From Neocallimastix lanati (nom. inval.) (Eukaryota; Neocallimastigomycota; Neocallimastigomycetes; Neocallimastigales; Neocallimastigaceae): a stretch of 64,000 nucleotides of DNA. The position numbers and the translations under genes are program-made. The stretch is from the NCBI GenBank assembly GCA_016946835.1, contig JACVTC010000085.1:600001-664000 (forward strand), written 5' to 3'. The notes beneath the pieces were generated by a model. That model was not told the DNA's origin and did not search any database. It was given only the letters and a program-made list of their open reading frames with translations. This document shows positions 48,493-60,900 of this stretch, in pieces. Each line of letters opens with the position of its first letter. Position 1 is the stretch's first letter.

Positions 48493-49640
48493 TAATGACT
48501 TATCTCTTAAACCAATTATTAAATCCACTTCTAATAAAGTTCTTAAGGAAAAAAAAAAAAACGATTAACTCTTTTAAAAGACTTTCTTAAAAGTCCATTT
48601 ATGCCCATAGTTTTTCAACAATTACTTAAACTTAAATCACAAATTATTAGTCAAATTTCTTATGCTGCTTAATTTATATGGTGCTGTGGTTCTAATAAAG
48701 TTAGATTTAAGTCCTTTTCAATACTTGATCAATAAAAGGTTATACTCTGGATTTCTGGATTTGAAAAGAAATCCTTCCCCCACTTTTTTTTTTTTTCCTT
48801 CTATACTCTTTCTAAAAAATTTAATATTCCTCCATTATCAGCTAAATACGCTTCTCCTCAAATTCGATATATTCTGAAAATGAAAGAATTCAAAAGGTAT
48901 TTATTATTTCCAAACTAATTAATTGATATTTCCTTTTGACAAAGAAATATTTTTTAGACTAAAAGAATGTAGAAGATTAACTCAAGTAGTAAAAAAAAAA
49001 AAAAAAGTAACCATCCCTCTTAAAAGAACTTTAAGAATTTTTTTGCAGGAATAGATACATTAAAAGGTAAAATCAATTTATTTAAGGCTACTGATTACTG
49101 TGGGTGATTACTCACTTTTGAGAAGACTTTCAATTTTTTAAAAATACTTGAATTACCTTTTTTTTTTTTTTATTTAAAATTGTAATCATCGATCACTTCC
49201 AAAGATATTCATCCAACAAAGATTATCATAATGGTAATAATTTAATTGGATAAATATACATTCTTTGGTAACTTCCTTCCGGGAGAAGTTTCTCAAAAAT
49301 CTCTCTAGGTTTCAGTGGTGCTCTTTTGAAAATACTTTTTTTTTTTCGAATAACTTTATCTAGTATTCATCTTTTTTTTTTTTTTCTATTTAAAACTAGT
49401 TATCAGCTTTTGTGATTCAATTTCTTTTAAGAACCTAATCATTGAAAAAGTAATTTTTATTTAATATATATATATATTAACCTTTTTTTTTTTTTTAGAA
49501 AGAGTATTAAAATATTTATTAAATATATAAAGTATACTTTTTTTTTTCCAAGAAGGTAAATTCTATTTCATTGGTTCAGTCCTAAAGATATCAAAATTTG
49601 ATAAAAGCATATAACTTTAAATCATAAGTTATATGAAGTA
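48261..49640 (+). pseudogene. Unidentified decayed coding region with many homopolymer tracts
   Basis: It continues the relic upstream with mixed base composition and broken frames (for example KIGHTLSCGIWNFQNELLF near 48288, FLKSPFMPI and LLKLKSQIISQISYAA near 48583-48665, FGNFLPGEVSQKSL near 49263). Poly-T or poly-A tracts at about 48451-48491, 48549-48560, 48784-48797, 48990-49005, 49160-49171 and 49373-49385 interrupt it. It may belong to the dockerin-gene relic or to a separate dead gene; no domain recognised. Confidence 0.4.
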
Positions 49641-50266
49641 AACTATGGAATACTTAAATATTTTTAATTTAGTTATTTAGAGTACTTATTTAATAAATAA
49701 AATATTTTGAGGAAAAAAAAAAAAAAGAAAAAAACAAGCTTTTTATTTTTTTTTAAAATTTTTTCTAATGTGTTCATAAAATTTGATTTATAATTTTAGG
49801 AATTATTAATAATTGAGATTAATTAATAAATTAAATCTTAATAATAAAAATAATAATAATAGAAAAAAAAATAACAAATAGAATAAGTAATTAAGAAAAA
49901 TATATATTAAATTAAAACGCAAAAAAATATAATAAAATAATAAAATAAAAAATAATAAAAATTCTTATAATCAATTATTTATTTATTAACTTATATTTCT
50001 TTCTTATAATTGTGCTATAATGACAACTTTATTTATAAATCATTAAAATAATTTTTTTAATATTATAAAAATTAATATAAAATCATATTTTTTTTTTTAT
50101 TTTTTTACTTTTTTTTTTTTTTTTTATTTTTTTTTTTTTTAAAAAAAATGAATACTAACTTTTTAATTAATAAGTAATATAAACCCTTTGCCACCACATG
50201 AAAAAATAATTATACTCAATTAAAATTGAATTTTTTTCTATATATTATTTTCATATATTGTAGTTT

Positions 50267-50304
<38 letters not shown>

Positions 50305-51185
50305 ATGTAATAATTTATATTAGAAATCATCATTTATTTTTACATGAAAAAGGTTATTGTTTTTTAAAAAATGTTAATTATAATAGAAGAATTAATTGAT
50401 TATCATTTTCTATTTAGATGAAGCAGGTTCTTTTTAGAAAAATGATAAAGTAAATCCATATTTTTATGATAATAGTCATTGGTTTTAAAAGTTATATATA
50501 AACATTTTTAATTTGAAATATTTAGAATATAGGTGAATACCTTGATCTCCAAACCGATATTAAATTTGAAATTTCCTCAAAAATTGATTTATTCTTATAA
50601 TAGAAACGATGAAAATATATAGATTAATAAATACTATTAATTATTCACTTCTTGATTTGTATTGGAAAGAAATATTAATAAATTAGATATATATATATTT
50701 TTTTTTAATAAAGAACACCAATATTTATAAATATTTATGAATCTTGTTAATTTAAGTAGCAAGTATATATATTTGTGAATAATATATATAATAATTTTTT
50801 TCATTAATATTAGGTTTAGTATTATTTTTATTCGAAATGGGAAAAGGAAAAAAAAATTAAAAAAAAAAAAACACTGTTTTAATCATACAGAATGAATTTT
50901 TTTACAAGATAAGAAAAAATTGAAAAAGGCCAAATATTCTTAATAATAAAATAGAAGAATAATTTTAACAAAAAACATAAGTTATTTCATCAGAAAAAAT
51001 TAAAATTAAGATTTATTAAAAATAATATTTCATCATTAGATAAATTGATATTAATTAATATATTAAAAAAGAAAAGTGCTATGAAAGAAGGAGGTATATA
51101 AAAAAAAGAATGAAATTAAGGACTTAAAATTATTTGGAATATAAAATAAAATACAATAAGATAAAAAAATATATATATATATATA

Positions 51186-51255
51186 TATTATTTATATTAG
51201 TATTATCATTTGTATATATATATATATATAAATGATAATACTAATATAAATAATA
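51186..51255. other. Perfect 26-bp inverted repeat with TA loop
   Basis: Arms 51186-51211 and 51230-51255 are exact reverse complements (core ATTAGTATTATCATTT / AAATGATAATACTAAT) around an 18-nt TA-repeat loop. A cruciform or RNA hairpin is possible; no gene is adjacent. Confidence 0.75.
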
Positions 51256-52524
51256 ATACTACTACTTTAAAAACTTTTTTTAGCATTAATATTGAACATA
51301 AGTCTTTTTTTGAAATTTCTAACAAAAAAAAAAAGTCATAAATTTATTGTTTATATTAGAGATAATAGAGAATATGTTTAGTTTTTGCTCCAGATGATTT
51401 AGATAAAAACAATTACTAATTCTATTAATTCCATGATATTTTGAATCTATGAAATATTACCTATTCTTTTTTAAGTATAGCATATTTAATTGATTTATTC
51501 TTAAAAAGGTATATAGCTTTTGTTGTATATAACTTATAATAACTTTGGAAATTGTTAACTATAAGAGAAATCATTCAAAATAACTGCCTTCAAAAAATAT
51601 ATTAAGATTATACTAATATATTATTACAGTGATTTGATATTGAAAATTTTTTTCTAATAAATTAGAGAAAAAAATAGTGGAGATTTAAAATTGAAATTAT
51701 TGTTAATAGTAATTACAATTTTTTCATTATCTAATTATTTTATTCTTACTATCTTATGCATAATAAAAATAGAAGTATGTATCCATTTATAATGAGTTAT
51801 ATGTAAAAATGTAGTATTGAAATTAAAAATCACTTTCAAAAATAAAAAAAAAAAAAAAAAAAAAAAGAAAAACTATTTTACTTTACTAAATTTTTACTGT
51901 TTTAATCAAGATTAGTATCGATGTAAATTGTAAACAATAGTATAAAACCAAGATAATTTTTGTCATGAAAATTTTTATAAATTCCCTAGTTCAATTTAAA
52001 ATTTAGTTAAATTTAAAATGAAATTTTTAGAAAAGAAAATTTATTAATTTTAAATAATAAACCTAATTATAAATTTTAATTTTTTTTTATGAATTAAAGC
52101 ATTAAAGAAAAAAATATATGTATTTAGAACTGAATATATTAATAAAGGTAATTTTTTTAATTATTATTTACTTAGCATTTAAATTTTTTATATTATTCTT
52201 AATAACTTACAAAAATAGCCTTTTTAAAGTTAATAAAATTAATCTTTGAACTAATATTGAATAATCAAAAATAAATGATAATTATATAATTGAAATTAGT
52301 GTGAATATTAATAAATGTCACTAATATTAATGATAATTATAACAAAAATTTAAAATTAGAATCACAGTTAAGTATTTAATTTATTTTTATCCAATGAATT
52401 TTGAATTATTTATAATAAATTTGATTTAAAAATATATATATATATATTTTTTTTTTCCTGTAATTGATTGAAATTCATATATTAGTATCTATATACATAT
52501 AATTAATATATATATATATATAAA

Positions 52525-52555
<31 letters not shown>

Positions 52556-52628
52556 AATAAAATAAACAAAATAAAAAAGAACAGTTATGGTTAAAAATAT
52601 TTTTAATAAATTTATAATATATATATAA

Positions 52629-52672
<44 letters not shown>

Positions 52673-53864
52673 TTTTTTAATTTATTTTTTTTTATTTAAC
52701 AATATTATACCTGAAATGAAAAATAAATTTGTTAATTTAATATAAAGTAAATATTGAAATAATAAATAATATGATCCTACATTTTTTTTAAATATCTTTA
52801 AAATCAGGAGTACAATTATTGATATTTGACCAAATTTATTATTTTGATTATAACCATAAAAAATACATTTAGTTATTAATTATGACTTTTAATATATGAG
52901 ATAAGGGTTTAATAATATGGAATATTTCAACATTTTTTTTTCCGCATATAATAAATTTCATTTAAATATTAATTTTTTTTTTTTTTTTATTGTTTTTTAT
53001 ATTGTTCGATTTATTTATTTGTTTTACTTTTTTATTTTAATATATTTAGTATAAATAGTTTTTTTTTTATTTTAAAATTTTATTTTTGCCATAAAAATAT
53101 AATTCAACTGTTATAATAAGAGATGTCAACTTTAATTATATTTTAACAATTATTTATATAGTTTTATATATATTTTTTTTTTAAAAAAAATTAATCCTGT
53201 ATAAAAAAAAAAATAATGTATATATATATATATAAAGGACTATTTAAAATTTTTTTAACTAAAAAAATTATTTCTTATATATCTATTATTTATATTATAT
53301 TATTTATATTTTTTAATTTAAATTATATATATATATAATGGTCATTTTTTGCTTTATGTCATTTTAAAATTTTAAAAAAAATTATAAATCTGGATGATAT
53401 ATTAACTGCTTATTGTATATTAGTTGTTATTTTAAAATTATATATAAATTTGTTATTGAAAAAATACATAACATATTTTTTTTTATTATTATTTATTTTT
53501 GACTTAGAGAATTCATATGAATCCTATTAAAAAAGTACAGAATTCATATGCATCATAATATATTTTTAGATTTTTTTAATTTATATGAATTGAATTTTTT
53601 TTTTTTTTTAAATATAGTAATAACAATATCATCTATTTTTGAATAATTTATTATATAAACTATAATCATCAATATTTATCATTATTAATTTATTATATAA
53701 ACTATAATCATCAATATTAATTATTATTATTTTATTATATAAACTATAATTAATATTAATTATTAATTATTAACTCTTTTAATTAATTAAAATAATGTTT
53801 TTAAATATTATTACTTATAATAATGATATAATATTTTATATATAGATTTATTTTTTTTAATGAT

Positions 53865-53985
53865 AATCTTAATTAATATAAATGATGTTAATAGCATTAT
53901 GAAAAAAAAATAAAAATAAAAATCTATTTTTATAATTTTTTTTTTTATTAATTTCTAATTATTGCTATTTACATAATAGTTGAGA
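53865..53985. repeat. Dispersed repeat block, first copy
   Basis: Contains ATAAATGATGTTAATAG(C/T)ATTATGAA, then A/T tracts, then TAATTATT(G/T)CTATT(T/G)ACATAA. The same order occurs at 56345-56465. Confidence 0.65.
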
Positions 53986-55429
53986 GAATAAATAAGAAAA
54001 AGGAAAAATAATATTAATTAAAATTATTAATTATAATTTATAAAAATATAATAAAATTAATTTTGCCCTTAAAAAACATGGTTAAAAAAAAGATATTAAA
54101 ATTTTATTAAAAATATTCAAATTAAATATTTTTTTTTTTTGTAATTTTTAATAAAATTTGAAGTTTATTTTATAATAATATTTTATTATTTTTCATTTAA
54201 TGTATGTTTATGTAATTTTTTTTGTAATGAATGTTACATTTCTTAATGTGGCTCTTTGATTATGTAATTTAACACCATAAAAAAATTGAATACAAATTAA
54301 CTAAATAAAAAATAAATATAATTCTATATATATTTGTTATATTAAAAAATAATAATAACAATAATAATAACAAATAATAATAATAACAGATAATAATAAT
54401 AACAGATAATTACATTAATTACAAAAATAATAATGAATAATTAATAAAGAATAAAGAATATTAGAAAATATATATAGTAATGTTTTTATAAAATAATAGT
54501 AATAATAATAATAATAATAAATAATAAATAATAAATAATAAAAAATAATATAATCATTACATTTAATTACAATAATAATAATGAATAGTAATAATTAATA
54601 AAAAATAAAGAATATTAGAAAATAATAATAACAATAATAAATTCGTATTTTAATTGAAAATTACAAAAAAATATGAAATCCAAGTTAATTGATAATGGAG
54701 ATCAAAAAAAAAAAAAAAAAAAAGAATATTATTGAATTATGATTTAAATGTTTAATTGATTTAAATTTAAAAAAATTAAATATTGATTTAAATAAAAAAT
54801 AATTAAGAAATGAACAAAAGAAAAAAAAAAAAAATAAAAAAAATACTTAGAATATTGTTGATTCTGTCGATTCTGTAGTACAAAATTCTAATTAATACAT
54901 TGTTCAAAAATTTATTCTTTATTAAAAATTCCATTCAGTAATGATTAAAATTTCTAAATAATAATTTAGAAAAAAAAAAAAAAATATTTAAATTTTTATA
55001 ATAATGATTAAATTAAAAAAAAAAAAAAAATAAAAAAAATAAAAAAAAAAATAAAAAATAGCTATTATCAAATAATTATTTTAATAAATTTATTATTATT
55101 AATATTTTTTTATTAATAACTATTATATTTATATCATTTATTTATTAAAAAAGCTTTATATATCCTAAAATTATAGAAAAAAATTTTTTTTTAAATATTC
55201 TTAAAAATAATAATCAATTAATTAAAAAATAATATTTATTTACTAATATAAAAATATAAAATTAAAAAGTTTTACATATATAAATATCTTTAAAATTATA
55301 AATCAAATAATTTATAAAAAAATTTATAAATCAAAAAATTTATAAAAACAAAGTATTATTGGTGAATTTCTTAATGTGGGGTTTATTAATGTAATATTAA
55401 GCCGTAATTTTTTAATACAATCATAAATA

Positions 55430-55575
55430 AATAAATGATAATTAATTAATAAATAATAAATAAATAAATAAATAAATGATAATTAATTAATAAATAATAA
55501 ATAAATAAATAAATGATAATTAATAATAAATAATAAATAAATAAATAAATGATAATTAATTAATAAATAATAAAA
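55430..55575. repeat. Tandem repeat of ATGATAATTAATTAATAAAT, about four units
   Basis: The phrase AAATGATAATTAATTAATAA recurs every roughly 35-40 bp, separated by AAATAAAT tetranucleotide runs. Confidence 0.85.
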
Positions 55576-55932
55576 AAATATATATATATTTTAATAAAAA
55601 ATTAGATATAATTAATAAATAATTTAATAAATAATTGATTAATAAATAATAGAATAATAAATAATTGAATTATAAATAATAAAAGAAAAAAAAAAATCAA
55701 ATATAAAATAGTAAATTAAATAAATATTTCATTTTTTAACCATTAAAAATAAAAAAATTTTCATAAATGCTTTATATTTTCGTTTCATTAAAAAAAAAAA
55801 AAAAAAGAAAAAATAATTATTCAGAATTAAAATTAAAAAATATTTTTAGCAATATTATTTAAGATATAATGGTGTTGAATTATGGTTTTAAATGTTTAAA
55901 TAATATAATTACTAATTTTTAATAAATAATTA

Positions 55933-55968
<36 letters not shown>

Positions 55969-56344
55969 CAGATGAAATATTATTAGAATTCTTTTTAATT
56001 TTTTTTTTTTTTTTTTTTTTGGATTTCATAATTGTTTAAAAATATTAAGATTGTCTTAATTATTAAGTATTATATTATTCTTATATTAATTTCTTATTGT
56101 ACATTATTTATTTATTTACTTATTAATTATTTTTTTTAAAAAAAGCCACTTATTACAATATGAAATATACATTCATTTAAGTAATTGTTTTAGAAAAGAG
56201 AAAAAAAACTTTTTAACCTTTACTATTTATTTGTTTAAAGGTTTCATTAATTTATTTACATATAATATAATACGCCACATTGTAAAAAAATAAAGCCATA
56301 ATTTATATAAAACCACATTTTGAAATGTAAACATAATTATAATC

Positions 56345-56465
56345 TTAATAAATATAAATGATGTTAATAGTATTATGAAGAAAAATAAAAAACTTTTTTT
56401 CTATTTTTAATAATTTTAATAATTTTTTTTTTTTATTAATTTTTAATTATTTCTATTGACATAAG
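56345..56465. repeat. Dispersed repeat block, second copy
   Basis: Diverged copy of 53865-53985 in direct orientation, 2.5 kb away. Confidence 0.65.
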
Positions 56466-56621
56466 AATGAAAAATAATAAATATTATTAGATAATAAACT
56501 TTAAATAATATTAAATTAGATAGGTTTAATAAAATTTTAATAAATTTTTAATATAGAAATTAATTTTATTTTAATAAATATTAATTATTGATCTTAATTA
56601 AAAATATTTTTTCTCTTTTTT

Positions 56622-56654
<33 letters not shown>

Positions 56655-57284
56655 TATTATTTTTCATAATTATAAAATAATAAAATGCTTATGATTATTA
56701 TATCATTAATTATAAATAATATGAATTAATTAATAAAATATATAAATATAATAATTAAAAATATTTATTATTATTATAATTATTATTATTATTATTTTTT
56801 AGAGTTTAATTTTTAATATAAATTTAATTTATTTTTAATTAATTATTTTTTTCTTTATTATTGTTTTTTTATTTTTTTCTTTTTTTTTTATTTATTTTTC
56901 ATTTGATTGTCATTTTTATTTTTTTTTATTTTTTTTGTAAATTTTGTCAATTTTTAATTTAATATTATGAATTATTGTTTTTTTTTTTTTTTTTATGATT
57001 ATTTTATGATTAATTAAATTAAATTAATGTAAATTTTAATAATTAATATTTTTAATTTTAATTTTAATTTTAATTTTATTATTTATATTAATTATATTTA
57101 TATTATATTATATATAGTTATATTTATATATTTATATTTATATTATATATATTTTTTATTTATATATTTATAATTTTTTTTCCTTTATATTAATTATATT
57201 TTTCCTTTATATTGTTTTATATTTTTATTTAAATTTATTTGAATTAATATTATTTAAATATTAATTCAAAAAAAAAAAAAATTA

Positions 57285-57430
57285 TAAATATATATATATA
57301 ATATAAATAAAAAATTATAAATATATATATATAATATAAATAAAAAATTATAAATATATATATATAATATAAATAAAAAATTATAAATACAAATATATAT
57401 AATATAAATAAAATAAAATTATATATATAT
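57285..57430. repeat. About 35-bp AT tandem repeat, four units
   Basis: AAAAATTATAAATATATA followed by TATAATATAAATA is repeated four times; the last units are shorter and diverged. Confidence 0.85.
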
Positions 57431-57941
57431 AATATAAATAAAAAAATAAAAAAATAAAAAAAAAAGATATATAAATATTAAAAAATAATTTTTTTTTTTT
57501 TTTTAAAATCCACATTATGTTTAAACAATCTAAAAAAAATTTTTATAATTTATAATTTATAATATAAAGTTTTATAATTTGATTAACTATTTAATTAAAA
57601 AAATTTTTTTGTAATCAATATATAAGAACTATTTATGTATTTTTTTTTTTTTTTTATATTTTTATAAAACCATAATAAAAAAATAAGAAAAAAAAAATAA
57701 TAAAAAAAAATTAATATAAAATATATAATATATTAATAAAATAACTTTATATTATTTTCTATAGTTTTAATTAATTAAATATATAGATTAGTTAACCTAT
57801 TTTATTTTCTATAGTTTCAATTAGTTAATATAGATTAGTTAACACGTATTATTTTATTTAAAAAAAAAACTATTTATTTAATTTATTTATTTAATTAAAT
57901 ATATAATATATCAATCGGACTTGTAAAAAAGGAAAAAAAAA

Positions 57942-60900
57942 ATGACAGAATTAGCTTTATTAAAAAAGAATTATTATATTAATAATAATGAGAAAAATTC
58001 AAAAATAATATCCTTAACTCTTGGGGATAATAATTACAACAATATAGAGAATTTTATTAATTATAATAACATAAATAAGGAAACATTTTTTATTTTTATC
58101 TATGGCTATGTTATGTATAAATATAGTGGTTCAAATACATTTTACACCTTATTTATAAAAGACAATGATATTAATAATAGTATTAATAATAATAATAGTC
58201 TTGATACCATTAATTCAGAAATTCGTATTTTACAATTGCATAATGAAAGTAATGACTTATTAAAAGATGCTTTAAATAATTTACGTAATAGTATGGAAAC
58301 AGAAAAGACTGAACAGTCCCTATCAGCATTAAACGAAAAATTAGATTTATTAAATATTAATAATGCCTTTTGTTATGAATCGGTAAAAGATTCAAAAAAA
58401 TTGGAAAATAATGTATTTGATAGCAAGGCAAGGTTGAAAAATAACAAATTAAAGAATATTAATCTCTGCTGTTCAGTTGTTGACGTTGGAAATAAATTTG
58501 AATTAATTGTAGAGTACGATGAAAATGTATACTATGATTACTTTATGCAAAACATAGTAAATAGTTATTCGGAATTTCTTTTAAATTGTATAAAATTTAA
58601 TAATAATGAGGCAATAAAGTCAATTGAATATATTCCAAGGGATGAAAAAAATAGAATAGTTCATCAATTTAACCTTAATAAAACGAAATATACTAATGGT
58701 AACAATGATTTATTTTATCATAATAAGTTTAGTGAAATTTCAAAAATTCATCCAAATAAATGTGCAATTATTTTTGAAAATCATGAATATACCTACAGTC
58801 AAATAAATGACATGAGTAATTCTTTGGCCAGTTATCTAAGAAAATACGGTATTAGAAGGAATGAGATTGTACCCATTATTTGTGAGAGAACGCCATATTA
58901 TATAATTGCTCTTCTCGCAGTTATGAAATCTGGAGGTGCATTTGTATATATTGATCCTGATTTTCCAAAAGATCGTATTAACTATTTAACCAATGAAGTA
59001 AAAGCCCGAATTGTCTTAAAATATTTACCAAATGCCGATACCGAAAAAATTATTGATAAGGACGATTTATTAGAGTATGATTTGGAAAATCATAATTTCA
59101 ATGAAAATACTTCGGATCTTCAAAATATTTCTCAATGGAATGATTTATGTTATTTATTTTTTACCTCTGGAACAACAGGAAAGCCAAAAGGAACAATGAT
59201 TACGCATGACAGTTTAATTCATTACTGTTTGTATACCCAAACGAATAGAGGAACTGATGATATATATACCGATAGTTATGAAAATATCCTAGGTTTTACC
59301 AAATTTACATATGCTATGACGGTCATAGAACTATTCTATACTTTACTGAAAGGCAAAACGATTATCCTATGTAACAATGATGAATATAATAATTCTGAAT
59401 CACTAGGAGGATTAATTTCAAAATATAAAATAGATTTTATTGTATGTACACCTTCAAGAATACAAAAATATTTATTTGATAACACATTTAGATCCTCCAT
59501 TAGAAATGTTAAATATTTTAATTTTGGAGGTGAAATGGTTACCCTTGATTTTTTGAAGGATCTCAGAAAATTTACCAATGCTATCCTCTATAACGGTTAT
59601 GGTCTCTCGGAAGCAACAGCTTTCAGTGCCATTACAACGATTGATTTAAATGATTCCAAAAATGAATCCATTGTCACCATCGGTAAACCAACTTGTAATT
59701 ACGACCTATTTATATTGGATAGTGATTTAAATCCCTTACCAGTGGGTGTGGAGGGTGAAATTTGTATTTCTGGTTATAGTATTAGTATTGGATATTTAAA
59801 TATGGAAAAAATAACGAATGAAAAATTTATAAAATGTCCATTTAATCAAAATAAAATGTATAAAACTGGAGATATTGGTAGATGGACAAATGATGGAAGA
59901 ATTGTTTATTGTGGTCGAAAGGATTTTCAAGTGAAAATAAATGGACAAAGAATCGAGTTAGGTGAAATTGAAAGTACCATAAAGGAGATAGAAGGAATTG
60001 ATTTTGTTACCGTCTTGGATAGAGTCAATGAAGAAACGAAAGATAAGTATTTAGTTGGTTATTACATTACTCAGAAAAAAGATTTAAATGCTATGGATAT
60101 TCGTAGCTATTTAGAAAAGAAGCTTCCAAAGTATATGATACCCAATTACTTTATGAAAATCGATGAAATACCATTTAATGTTAATGGAAAACTCGATAGA
60201 AAAGCGCTTCCGGATCCTGATCTTAATGATATAGTACTAACAAGGTATGAGAAACCCGAAACCGTAACGGAAGAAAAAATTTGCCGACTTTATTCCCTAT
60301 TTTTCAATATTGATGAAGGTAGAGTTGGAAGAAAAACTAATTTCTTTGAATTAGGAGGAGACAGTTTAAATGTTATTCGCCTCCTACATATGATTGAGAA
60401 AGAGTTTAGTATTAAGATGAATGTAAAAGACATCCTTAAACATTCTGTCATTTCGGATTTATGTCAGTATATTGATACTATTAATATTAATCCTACTTCA
60501 GGTAATTCTGATAAGGAGCGTAACAGTAATGAATTTATTCAAAGGAATAGTAATCTTAAAGAATTCCCTGTGACCTCTCAACAACTTGGAATTTACATAG
60601 ATTCAATTAAAAATGAAGACAGTACGATTTATAATAATCCATATGCTTTCAAATTACCAGCAGGTACGGATATTGAAAAAATAAAAAGGGCATTCAAGGA
60701 ATTATTTAAAAGCCATACAATATTAAAATCCAGATATTTTAAAAAGGAAATCAATAATAAGGTAGAAGTTTACGGTGTCATAGATGATGATTGTGAATTA
60801 CTATTTGAAAATTATAATTATGATAATATTAAAGCCTTCATAAGACCATTCAATCTTTCTCAGTCCCCATTAATTAGAGTTGGCTTTTTTTTGAAGAATA

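Larger units (their letters stand above)
49641..57941. other. 8.3-kb AT-rich intergenic desert
   Basis: No gene supportable on either strand. Contents: poly-T/poly-A tracts (50089-50140, 50271-50297, 51843-51866, 52522-52548), a perfect 26-bp-arm hairpin (51186-51255), (TTA)n at about 52631-52670, a diverged duplicated block at 53865-53985 and 56345-56465, tandem arrays at 55430-55575 and 57285-57430, and (AAT)n at about 55935-55968. Promoter elements of the NRPS cannot be told from background. Confidence 0.7.
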
